Positions 7,017 through 13,170 of a stretch of DNA of 15,968 nt are shown in pieces. Numbering within the stretch: the stretch's first letter is position 1; each line of letters begins with the position of its first letter. The DNA is taken from NCBI GenBank assembly GCA_900552975.1, contig UWSL01000025.1, positions 1-15,968 on the forward strand, given 5' to 3'. Source of the stretch: an uncultured Mycoplasmatota bacterium. Lineage in GTDB: Bacteria > Bacillota_I > Bacilli_A > RF39 > UBA660. Made by a program: the position numbers and the translations under genes. Below the pieces are notes generated by a model. That model was not told the origin of the DNA. It did no database searches and saw only the letters and a list, made by a program, of their open reading frames with translations.

Positions 7017-7254
7017 ATTCTTGGTCAGATGTTTTATCACATTGACAATTGTCACAACTACAATTTTCACATTCTTCTTCAGTAATTTCAATAGCTCCAA
7101 CAGGACACAAATCTTTCATGTCTTCTGTTATATTATCTTGAGAAATTACAGTTGATAATCCTGTTTCATTATCGAATGCAAAGTTTTCTTCATAACTTGA
7201 TACACAAAGACCACAACCAATGCATTTATCGTGATCAACATTTAATTTTTTCAT
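7015..7254 (-). CDS. fer: Single-cluster [4Fe-4S] ferredoxin with Cys-rich tail
   Basis: A 79-aa electron-transfer protein of the Bacillus type. Cluster ligands are C11, C14, C17 (CIGCGLC) and C50 followed by Pro (DLCPVGAI). Normal Bacillus-type ferredoxins (about 80 aa) end with an acidic tail. Here the tail from 61 to 72 carries five more Cys (C62, C65, C67, C70, C72, pattern CxxCxCxxCxC) and then ends in DKTSDQE. The extra Cys could hold zinc or another metal; nothing else in the sequence says which. A strong AAAGGAGG precedes the ATG. Own promoter and shared terminator, so monocistronic. In B. subtilis fer lies some genes downstream of rluB, so the neighbourhood is partly conserved. Confidence 0.93.
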   Translation of the reverse strand: MKKLNVDHDKCIGCGLCVSSYEENFAFDNETGLSTVISQDNITEDMKDLCPVGAIEITEEECENCSCDNCQCDKTSDQE

Positions 7255-7270
7255 ACTTTTCCTCCTTTAG

Positions 7271-7302
7271 GTATTATATAATACTTGAAACATTAAAAGC
7301 AA
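7271..7302 (-). promoter_or_regulatory. Ferredoxin promoter overlapped by a palindrome
   Basis: Minus strand: TTGCTT (7297-7302), 18-nt spacer, TATAAT (7273-7278). The -10 sits in a perfect 14-bp palindrome GTATTATATAATAC (7271-7284), which may be chance in AT-rich DNA or an operator. Confidence 0.55.
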
Positions 7303-7340
7303 CTAAATTATTTTTTAGATATTTTAAATAATTTAGAATT

Positions 7341-7350
7341 ATGTTATGAT
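7341..7350 (+). promoter_or_regulatory. Extended -10 for the tail-anchored protein gene
   Basis: ATG-T-TATGAT, i.e. a TGn-extended -10 at 7345-7350. There is no good -35 (TTTAAA at 7323-7328 is 16 nt away). The leader would be about 20 nt. Confidence 0.35.
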
Positions 7351-7364
7351 AATAATATGAAGAT

Positions 7365-7370
7365 AGGAAG
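7365..7370 (+). promoter_or_regulatory. Shine-Dalgarno site that fixes the start at 7379
   Basis: AGGAAG, 8 nt before ATG 7379. The alternative GTG at 7370 would use the site's own last base, so it is rejected. Confidence 0.6.
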
Positions 7371-7378
7371 TGTTTTTT

Positions 7379-8377
7379 ATGCAGTCGAGAATGGATAAAT
7401 ATTATGCTAAACAAAGTAGTGATGGAAATGGTAAAGAGCATTTAGATGACTTAGAAAAAACGACTACATTAAAAAGAATAGATAAAAATCAAGTTTTATA
7501 TAAAGAAGTAAGTAGTAAAGAATTGGAAGATTTTGATTTAAATAGTAATGTTTCAGTTATTGGTGAAGGCAATAATGTTGATATAGATAAAATAAGAGAA
7601 ATGTTAGATCGAAAGTATCGTGAACTTCCTAAAAATAAACCACTTAATAAGACCGAACCAGAAATTGGTAAGATAAATCTTGATGAAACCCGTGAATATG
7701 ATTTAAATTCTATTTTAGAGCAAGCTCATAAAGAAAAAGAAATAAATTATGAAGAAGATCGTTTGAAAAAATTGCGTAACACGCAATATGATATTTTAAA
7801 AGATTTGGATATATTAAAGAAAGATGACGAAGAAATCGAAGAAGAAGATATTGAAAAAGCGAAACCAGTAAATAAAGAGAAGGAAGAAAAAAAATTACAA
7901 GAATTAATTGATACAATAACAGCAAAAGAATTAATTAAGCAAGAAGACTTGGATGAGTTGGATCCTTTAGATTTGTTGAGTGACTTAAGAGGAACTGATG
8001 AAAATACTAAGGTATTAGGAGCTTTAAGTGATGAACTATTAATAGATGAAGAAACAATAAAAGGTAACAAAGAACCAACAAAAGAAATTGAAGTTCCTGA
8101 GCCGGAAGAAGAAAAAACTCTTAAGATTAAACCAATTGACGTTGATATGGATTTTACAAGAGATGTAAAAATGCCTGCTAAAGAAGAAATACAAGATCTT
8201 ACTAAATCACAAAATATTAATTTTACACAGAGTGATTTTGATGATTTCAATGATTTAAAAGAGGATATGCATTTTACGAAAATTGTAATTAGAATATTAA
8301 TTATAGTAATAATAATTGTTTTCTTAGTAGGTGGTTTGATTTTAGCCAATAAATTATTAGGATTAGGACTATTTTAA
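7379..8377 (+). CDS. Acidic tail-anchored membrane protein, unknown
   Basis: A 332-aa protein with no signal peptide, a long hydrophilic, very Glu/Asp/Lys-rich body and a single hydrophobic helix near the C-terminus (about 302-324) followed by KLLGLGLF. This is a tail-anchored topology with the body in the cytoplasm. The body looks largely disordered or coiled, with runs such as EEIEEEDIE and PEPEEEK. One compact motif near the start (about 31-41, LKRIDKNQVLY) may be a conserved docking element. I chose ATG 7379 over GTG 7370, because AGGAAG (7365-7370) is 8 nt before the ATG and overlaps the GTG. No recognised family. It stands just before yunB and could belong to cell-envelope or division machinery; that is only a guess. 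Confidence 0.75.
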   Translation: MQSRMDKYYAKQSSDGNGKEHLDDLEKTTTLKRIDKNQVLYKEVSSKELEDFDLNSNVSVIGEGNNVDIDKIREMLDRKYRELPKNKPLNKTEPEIGKINLDETREYDLNSILEQAHKEKEINYEEDRLKKLRNTQYDILKDLDILKKDDEEIEEEDIEKAKPVNKEKEEKKLQELIDTITAKELIKQEDLDELDPLDLLSDLRGTDENTKVLGALSDELLIDEETIKGNKEPTKEIEVPEPEEEKTLKIKPIDVDMDFTRDVKMPAKEEIQDLTKSQNINFTQSDFDDFNDLKEDMHFTKIVIRILIIVIIIVFLVGGLILANKLLGLGLF

Positions 8378-8390
8378 TAGTTCTTTTTTG

Positions 8391-8418
8391 TTGTAAAAGT
8401 GTAAATTTAACATATTAT
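8391..8418 (+). promoter_or_regulatory. Candidate yunB promoter, leaderless arrangement
   Basis: TTGTAA (8391-8396), 16-nt spacer, TATTAT (8413-8418), then only 5 nt to the ATG at 8424, so transcription would start at or next to the start codon. The same bases read CATATTAT (8411-8418), which partly fits a sigma-E -10. No Shine-Dalgarno site is present. Confidence 0.4.
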
Positions 8419-8423
8419 TTAGT

Positions 8424-9101
8424 ATGAAATTTAAAAGGAAAACGAATTACAAATTCTTATTGTTTATTATTATATTTATTTTATCTTTAGAGTGGATTAA
8501 TCTATTAGGTAAAATGGTTAATAGTAATTTTACATTTTTAATAAAACAAAATGTTAAAAAAGAAATAAACCATTATTTATTTTATTCATTTTCTAAAGAA
8601 GTAGCAGAAAAATTTAAAGTAGACGATTTAATAAGTCTTAATTTAAATAAAAAAGATGAAATTATTTCGGTTGATTATAATATTGATAAAGTTTATGTAT
8701 TATTGGGAGAATCTTTAGAAATCTTGTATAATAATTTAGAGAAAATTGATTTTAGCATGAATTATAAAGTAAATGACAAAAATATTTTATGGGTTCCCTT
8801 AGGTATTGGAAATAAAAATATTTTAATCAGTAATTTTGGTCCAAAAATTCCTATCAAAATAGATATATTAACAGATAGTTCAATGGGATATAAAACCAAA
8901 GTTAAAAATTATGGAATTAACAATGTATTATTAGAATTATATTTGGATATAAGTGTTAGTAGTAGCTTATTGACCCCTGTTTCTAAAGAAGAAATAAAAG
9001 ATAATTTTTCTATTTTAATTGCTTCACGTATTATAGCCGGTTCAGTTCCTGATTATTATAATGGAATCTTAGAAAGTACAAGTCCGCTTGTTAATAGTTA
9101 G
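8424..9101 (+). CDS. yunB: Sporulation protein YunB
   Basis: A 225-aa protein with one N-terminal membrane helix (about 11-29) and a large domain likely outside the membrane. Family landmarks are clear: VPLG at 124-127, GPKIP at 139-143, KTKVKNYGINN at 157-167, and VPDYYNG at 208-214 near the end. In B. subtilis, yunB is made in the mother cell under sigma-E and is needed for efficient sporulation; its biochemical role is unknown. The length is a little short of the Bacillus protein (about 250 aa). The ATG lacks a Shine-Dalgarno site and follows a -10-like element by 5 nt. The next gene starts 49 nt downstream with its own Shine-Dalgarno site. Confidence 0.9.
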   Translation: MKFKRKTNYKFLLFIIIFILSLEWINLLGKMVNSNFTFLIKQNVKKEINHYLFYSFSKEVAEKFKVDDLISLNLNKKDEIISVDYNIDKVYVLLGESLEILYNNLEKIDFSMNYKVNDKNILWVPLGIGNKNILISNFGPKIPIKIDILTDSSMGYKTKVKNYGINNVLLELYLDISVSSSLLTPVSKEEIKDNFSILIASRIIAGSVPDYYNGILESTSPLVNS

Positions 9102-9139
9102 GCTGGTTTATTTAAGAAAAATATGATAATATTTATAAT

Positions 9140-9145
9140 AGGTGA
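9140..9145 (+). promoter_or_regulatory. Shine-Dalgarno site fixing the start at 9151
   Basis: AGGTGA lies 5 nt before ATG 9151. The upstream in-frame GTG (9142) is inside this site and is therefore unlikely to be used. Confidence 0.6.
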
Positions 9146-9150
9146 TAAGT

Positions 9151-9912
9151 ATGGCCCAAAGGTATATCTTTGTTAACAATGCAATAAATGATTCAATTAT
9201 TAAATATTATCAGTCAAAAGGTAATCCGAATTCATTAGAATTTAATTCTTTTTTGGTTACAGTAATGAGAATGATTGTTCTTTTATATGGTGAACTTGAT
9301 ATAACTAATTGCTATCATACTAAAAATGAAAAAGGTATGGGTGGATTTGATACTAATATGACAAAGTATGGTTATCCACAAGCTGAACTCGAAAAATTTA
9401 AAGTTAATTTTGAAAAATATTATGAGTTTGATATGAAACAGAGTAAGCTACATATTAAACGAAAGAATCCATATTTTAATCGTGTTCAAAAAAATCTGAT
9501 TGATATGATGTTTGCTAAAAATAAAAGATCGCCTCTTGATGGAAGACAAGCACAAAATTTCTATAATTTATTATTTACGTCTAATAGTAATGATTTTTAT
9601 CGTAAAACTTATGCTTATTTAATGGCAAAAAATCCTCATGAAGTAGATCGTTATTTTAAAAAAAATATGTATTTAATGAGTAATAAATTAAGTTTTGAAC
9701 CGATTAGAAAGAGAATTATGTCAAAGGATATTTATGATTTATTAGATATAAAAATGGAGGATTTAAATAGTGTAAGTCAGGTTCAAATTGATAGAGTTAA
9801 TAAACAAATTTTTGATTATTTTAAAGTAGATATGAATGATCCTGAAAGAGAACCTAAATTAGTTGAAGCAATTACAACAGCTAAAAAAAGACCAGTAATA
9901 AAAGTTAGATAG
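9151..9912 (+). CDS. Conserved-looking protein of unknown function
   Basis: A 253-aa soluble protein with no signal peptide or membrane helix. It is rich in Lys, Arg, Tyr, Phe and Met and looks mainly helical. Distinct stretches include a hydrophobic helix at about 33-48 (FLVTVMRMIVLLYG), a Gly-rich turn at about 64-67, a basic block at 104-117 and a PLDGRQAQNFY segment near 130-140. The C-terminus is strongly basic (KKRPVIKVR). I recognise no family. It lies between yunB and yutD, 9 nt before yutD, and very likely shares its mRNA with yutD. In Bacillus other genes occupy this interval. Frame, Shine-Dalgarno site and spacing support a real gene. Confidence 0.8.
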   Translation: MAQRYIFVNNAINDSIIKYYQSKGNPNSLEFNSFLVTVMRMIVLLYGELDITNCYHTKNEKGMGGFDTNMTKYGYPQAELEKFKVNFEKYYEFDMKQSKLHIKRKNPYFNRVQKNLIDMMFAKNKRSPLDGRQAQNFYNLLFTSNSNDFYRKTYAYLMAKNPHEVDRYFKKNMYLMSNKLSFEPIRKRIMSKDIYDLLDIKMEDLNSVSQVQIDRVNKQIFDYFKVDMNDPEREPKLVEAITTAKKRPVIKVR

Positions 9913-9921
9913 GGTGGTTTT

Positions 9922-10203
9922 ATGAAAATAATAACAGTTAATGATGTTAAATATGAAGTAATTAATAATGTAAGAAGTGGATTAGATGAAGAAATATTAG
10001 CTGAAAAAATTACTGATTATTTTGATGATTATGATTATATTGTAGGTGATTGGGCTTATGGAAAACTTCGTTTGAAAGGTTTTTATGAAAAAAGTAATAA
10101 AAATTGTAAAAAATATAATGATATAATAGGACTTAATGATTATATTACCAATCGTTGTGCATATGATTGTCGTTGGTTTGAGTTAAAGAAAAAAAGGAAT
10201 TGA
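9922..10203 (+). CDS. yutD: YutD family protein (DUF1027)
   Basis: A 93-aa cytoplasmic protein. The family core YDYIVGDWAYGKLRLKGFY lies at residues 37-55, preceded by a start of the type 'KYEVINNVRSGLDEE' and followed by Cys-containing positions (C62, C78, C82) and a basic end. The YutD family is of unknown function and widespread in Firmicutes; B. subtilis YutD is about 100 aa. A Shine-Dalgarno site AGGGTGG is 5 nt before the ATG, only 9 nt after the preceding gene, so the pair is probably one operon. The stop lies in the loop of a hairpin with a T-run. The nearby yunB and yutH-like genes reproduce the Bacillus neighbourhood, which supports the call. Confidence 0.92.
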   Translation: MKIITVNDVKYEVINNVRSGLDEEILAEKITDYFDDYDYIVGDWAYGKLRLKGFYEKSNKNCKKYNDIIGLNDYITNRCAYDCRWFELKKKRN

Positions 10204-10216
10204 AAACCTTTTTTTT
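10189..10216 (+). terminator. Likely terminator after yutD
   Basis: A-rich stem AAAAAAAGG (10189-10197) / CCTTTTTTT (10207-10215), 9-nt loop containing the yutD stop, ending in a T-run. Only two G-C pairs, so possibly weak. Confidence 0.5.
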
Positions 10217-10219
10217 ATT

Positions 10220-10228
10220 TGTTATAAT
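10220..10228 (+). promoter_or_regulatory. Extended -10 for the DUF1292-like gene
   Basis: TG (10220-10221), T, TATAAT (10223-10228), directly after the yutD terminator. The leader is about 20 nt and includes GAGAGGG as Shine-Dalgarno site. Confidence 0.55.
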
Positions 10229-10254
10229 AAAAAGTAGAATAGAGAGGGATTGCA

Positions 10255-11991
10255 ATGCCAGAGAAGATCACAATTTTAAAAGATGGCGGAGAGTCTATAA
10301 ATTCGAATATTGTATCGATTTTTATGATTCCAGAGTCTGGAAAAAGATATATAATTACGACTGAAAATGCAGTAGATCCGCATGGTCTAACGGTTTTGCA
10401 TGTAAGTGAAATTCAGGGTACAAATCTTGTTAAAATAGAGACTGATGAGGAATGGTCTTTGATTAAGACTGTTATGAGAGCTATTATTTCAAGTAGTGTA
10501 GGGTCTTATCAATATATTCCAAGTTTTAGTCAAGCAACTGCAAGTGGTCAATATTCGCGCGATATATCTGTTAGCGAACCGGCTTCAAAACAAATGATTG
10601 ATAGTTATGCTAATGGTGAAAAGATTGATCCTGATGCAGCAGTGGCAGAACCTGTTGTTGAGCAAAATGTTGATTCTATTTTCCCAACAGCTCCAGTTAC
10701 GCAAAATGATAATGAAGTTGTTCCAGGAATAGCTGTTGAAGAAACGGCTCCAGTAACTATTGAAGCTACACCAGCTTCTGTTGATGAGAATGCAACGCCT
10801 GCTGTACAACCAGTTATTCAACCTGCGCCTACTCCTGAAGTCGTGCCAGCTCCAGTTGTTGCTCAGCCTGAGGTTGATGCTATACAACAACCAGCAATTT
10901 TAGACGCGGCAGTACCACTAGCACCAGAACAAGCAGTTGAGGTGTCGCCAGTAATTGAAAATACTGCAGTTCCAGTTCCTGAGGCAGCATTAGTTTCTGA
11001 ATCTATTCCTGAACAGGCGGCTCCAGTACAGGCTCCTGATACAGCAGTGGCAGAACCAGTAATTCAAGATAGTGTAACTTCCGTTCCGAATACAGCTCCT
11101 GAACAAGGCCAGCCAATTTTAGAAACTCCAGTAACTGAAGTTGATTCCTTAAATGCTACAATTCCTCAAGCTCCAGTAGCAGTACCAGCTCAAGATGCAG
11201 CAGCTATCGGAGATGCAATTGTTAATCCAATTTTAAATACGGCAGTTCCTAATATTTCGACAGTTCCTTCTGAAATGCAACAATTAGCGAATATGCCAAT
11301 TAATAATATGGGAATGCCAGTTCCTACTATGGCTAATCAAGTCCCACAGCAGGGGCCTGAAATGATGGCTAATTCGGCTGAAATGATGATGCCTGATGCT
11401 TTACCAACAATTCCAGTTATAGATAGTGGAATGGCCGGTAATCAAGGAGCTAATGTTGTAGTAGATAATAATATGCAACAATTATCTGTACCGCAGAGTG
11501 TTATGGCGAATCAACAACCTGTTCAACAAGCAGGACCTACGCCATTACAAAAGCTTGGAATAAATATTAATTTTGATGCTCAACCTGATTTAAGCTCTAA
11601 AGCAACTTTAGATGAAGTTGTTGCAGGAGCACAAGAATTATTTCAAGAGGGTGTTAAAAATTTGGTAATGGTTATGACAGAAAGAATTTATAAAGATTTA
11701 AAAGCAAAAGAAGAGGATTTAAAACGTCGTGAAATTATTGTTGCTCAAAGAGAACAAGCTATTAACGATCAAACAATGAATATGATGAGTTCTGGATATA
11801 ATCAAACAATGGTAAGACAACCGATGATGCAACAACAGATGTATCAGCAACCAATGATGCAGCAGCAAATGTATCAACAGCCAATGATGCAACAACAAAT
11901 GTATCAACAACCGGTAATGCAACAAGTGCCTGGACAAGTTCCACAACCAGCACAGCCAATGGCGGTTCATGTTCCTAATGATAATCAATAA
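10255..11991 (+). CDS. DUF1292-like protein with Pro/Ala-rich linker, coiled coil and QM repeats
   Basis: A 578-aa soluble protein of mosaic build. Residues 4-90 resemble the DUF1292 (YrzB) fold, with IPESGKRYII and the near-invariant DEEW at 64-67. From about 105 to 425 it is low-complexity, rich in Pro, Ala, Val, Gln and Glu with motifs such as AVAEPV and APV, probably disordered. Residues 430-505 form a distinct conserved-looking helical block (LQKLGININFD, then a charged coiled coil ending KRREIIVAQREQAIND). A Gln/Met/Tyr/Pro repeat of 10 residues occurs 3.5 times at 522-557. Base use is C/A-richer than the neighbours because of Pro, Ala and Gln codons. No signal peptide or membrane helix. 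Free-standing YrzB proteins are about 90 aa, so this is a large derivative. Function unknown; a scaffold or spore-structural role would be speculation. Confidence 0.8.
   Translation: MPEKITILKDGGESINSNIVSIFMIPESGKRYIITTENAVDPHGLTVLHVSEIQGTNLVKIETDEEWSLIKTVMRAIISSSVGSYQYIPSFSQATASGQYSRDISVSEPASKQMIDSYANGEKIDPDAAVAEPVVEQNVDSIFPTAPVTQNDNEVVPGIAVEETAPVTIEATPASVDENATPAVQPVIQPAPTPEVVPAPVVAQPEVDAIQQPAILDAAVPLAPEQAVEVSPVIENTAVPVPEAALVSESIPEQAAPVQAPDTAVAEPVIQDSVTSVPNTAPEQGQPILETPVTEVDSLNATIPQAPVAVPAQDAAAIGDAIVNPILNTAVPNISTVPSEMQQLANMPINNMGMPVPTMANQVPQQGPEMMANSAEMMMPDALPTIPVIDSGMAGNQGANVVVDNNMQQLSVPQSVMANQQPVQQAGPTPLQKLGININFDAQPDLSSKATLDEVVAGAQELFQEGVKNLVMVMTERIYKDLKAKEEDLKRREIIVAQREQAINDQTMNMMSSGYNQTMVRQPMMQQQMYQQPMMQQQMYQQPMMQQQMYQQPVMQQVPGQVPQPAQPMAVHVPNDNQ
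11818..11925 (+). repeat. 30-bp tandem repeat inside the DUF1292-like gene
   Basis: Three full units (11818-11847, 11848-11877, 11878-11907) and a partial fourth, each coding QQPMMQQQMY. Units differ at synonymous wobble positions (caa/cag), so the array is not a very recent duplication. Confidence 0.85.
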
Positions 11992-11994
11992 AAA

Positions 11995-12019
11995 CTCAAG
12001 TATACCTTGAGCTTTTTTT
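11995..12019 (+). terminator. Terminator after the DUF1292-like gene
   Basis: Stem CTCAAG (11995-12000) / CTTGAG (12006-12011), 5-nt loop, then C and seven T. It begins 3 nt after the stop and ends 13 nt before the next start codon. Confidence 0.8.
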
Positions 12020-12027
12020 CATATATA
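12020..12027 (+). promoter_or_regulatory. Possible sporulation-type -10 for the yutH-like gene
   Basis: CATATATA here, with GTATACC (12000-12006) 13 nt upstream, is a loose match to sigma-E elements and lies just before an SD-less ATG (12033). It overlaps the terminator of the previous gene. Weak on its own. Confidence 0.25.
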
Positions 12028-12032
12028 TTAGT

Positions 12033-12896
12033 ATGAAAGAATTATTAAAAGAAAAATATAAAATTGAAATTGATAATTATTATGCATATAAAGATGGGAT
12101 TATATTTTTTTTAGATGGATTTAGATATTATTTTGTAAAGCATGATTATGATGATGAATTTTTTAAAGTTTTGGTTGAATTAATTCAAGAATTAAAAATA
12201 AATAAAGTATATTTACATGAATTTGTTTTAGATAAATGGGGAAAAGTTAATTCTGATGGTTATTGTTTAATGAAAATATTGACATTTGGTAATGAAATAA
12301 CCGAATATGAAATGAAAAGATTTTATGAATTACGCAACTTTAATGATGAATTTTATAAACAATATGTTTCATTGACAGAATTATGGTATAAAAAGTTGGA
12401 TTATTTAGAATATCAAGTTTCAGAATTATCTAATAAAATGATTATTAATAATTCTATTGATTTTTATTTAGGAATAGCAGAAGAAATATTACAATTTTTG
12501 AGTAATTATAATAATGCATCACCAAATTCTTATTTATCTTTAGCTCATCGTAAGTTAGAAAACTTTAATGTTATAGATTTTTATAATCCTCTAAATATTA
12601 TAATAGATATTTATACTAGAGATTTGGGCTTATATGTAAAAAATAGTTGTGATTATGAATATTTATATCACTTTTTGCAAAATGCTCCTCATGACTATAC
12701 GTATTACTATTTATATGTTAGGTTAATATTGCCAAGTGATTATTTTAATCTGTTAGAAGATATTTTGTTGGATAATAAGAAAGAACGCGAATTAAGTATT
12801 TATATAAATAAGTATTGTGAATATGAGGATTATATTAAATGTATAGATGAAATGTTTGGTTTTTCTTTATTTCCTTGGATTAAAAAAAGTAATTAA
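12033..12896 (+). CDS. yutH: YutH-like spore-coat protein (CotS-type kinase fold)
   Basis: A 287-aa protein that resembles the YutH/CotS group, spore-coat proteins with an aminoglycoside-phosphotransferase-like fold. The most telling parts are the C-terminal lobe: LAHRKL at 170-175, the DFYNPLN...IDIYTRDLGLYVK run at 182-203, where a kinase would have its catalytic loop and metal site, and YVRLILPSDYF at 228-238. The HGD catalytic loop of true kinases is not visible, so the protein is probably not an active kinase. It is shorter than B. subtilis YutH (about 340 aa), mostly at the N-lobe. The flanking NifU-type gene and nearby yutD and yunB match the Bacillus yutI-yutH neighbourhood. There is no Shine-Dalgarno site. 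The family call rests on motif memory and synteny. Confidence 0.65.
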   Translation: MKELLKEKYKIEIDNYYAYKDGIIFFLDGFRYYFVKHDYDDEFFKVLVELIQELKINKVYLHEFVLDKWGKVNSDGYCLMKILTFGNEITEYEMKRFYELRNFNDEFYKQYVSLTELWYKKLDYLEYQVSELSNKMIINNSIDFYLGIAEEILQFLSNYNNASPNSYLSLAHRKLENFNVIDFYNPLNIIIDIYTRDLGLYVKNSCDYEYLYHFLQNAPHDYTYYYLYVRLILPSDYFNLLEDILLDNKKERELSIYINKYCEYEDYIKCIDEMFGFSLFPWIKKSN

Positions 12897-12918
12897 ATTT
12901 CAACATTAATTACTTTTT
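12884..12918. terminator. Bidirectional terminator at the yutH/nifU-like junction
   Basis: 13-bp stem (12884-12896 with 12906-12918), core AAAAAGTAATTAA / TTAATTACTTTTT, 9-nt loop. Both convergent genes end inside the left arm. Confidence 0.8.
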
Positions 12919-13123
12919 CAATTTCAGGTATTTCGCTTTTTAAAGTTTCAAAAACACTATATTGAATTGTATCATCAGAAAACATGCATGCAGCACAAGC
13001 GCCTGTTAATTTTATATATACTATTTTATCTTCATATTTGACAAATTCAATATCGCCACCTTCCATATTTAAATATGGTCGCAATGAACTTAGTATTTCT
13101 TTAATTTTGTCTTCAGTTTTCAT
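12893..13123 (-). CDS. yutI: NifU C-terminal-domain Fe-S protein (YutI-like)
   Basis: A 76-aa stand-alone NifU C-terminal domain, which in known homologues carries a labile Fe-S cluster and passes it to target proteins in the cytoplasm. The domain starts with the helix ILSSLRPYLNMEGGDIEFV and has the cluster-binding CxxC as C43-A-A-C46 within GACAACMFSDDT; the family norm is GACxxCPSS, so the Pro-Ser-Ser part is changed here. Length matches Firmicute YutI (about 80-110 aa, here at the short end). AAGGTGA lies 7 nt before the ATG. Its stop shares the sequence TTAA with the yutH-like stop on the other strand, a 4-nt convergent overlap. Possible clients nearby are the ferredoxin and perhaps TrpRS; that is inference. 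Confidence 0.92.
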   Translation of the reverse strand: MKTEDKIKEILSSLRPYLNMEGGDIEFVKYEDKIVYIKLTGACAACMFSDDTIQYSVFETLKSEIPEIEKVINVEI

Positions 13124-13141
13124 AAAAAAATCACCTTTTCA

Positions 13142-13170
13142 ATTATAAACTATATTTCACTTTGTGTAAA
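13142..13170 (-). promoter_or_regulatory. Promoter of the nifU-like gene
   Basis: Minus strand: TTTACA (13165-13170), 17-nt spacer, TATAAT (13142-13147). Close to consensus; its -35 overlaps that of the divergent yugI promoter. Confidence 0.6.

Noticed and set aside
7747..8349. 200-aa minus-strand frame, Ser/Ile-rich
   Set aside because: Mirror of the Glu/Asp/Lys codons of the acidic gene; composition is an artefact and no start signal is seen.
11818..11925. CRISPR-like array
   Set aside because: Units are directly adjacent without spacers, in frame and coding; a protein repeat.
10585..11988. Minus-strand frames within the DUF1292-like gene
   Set aside because: His/Leu/Ser repeats arise from reading the Pro/Ala/Gln codons backwards.
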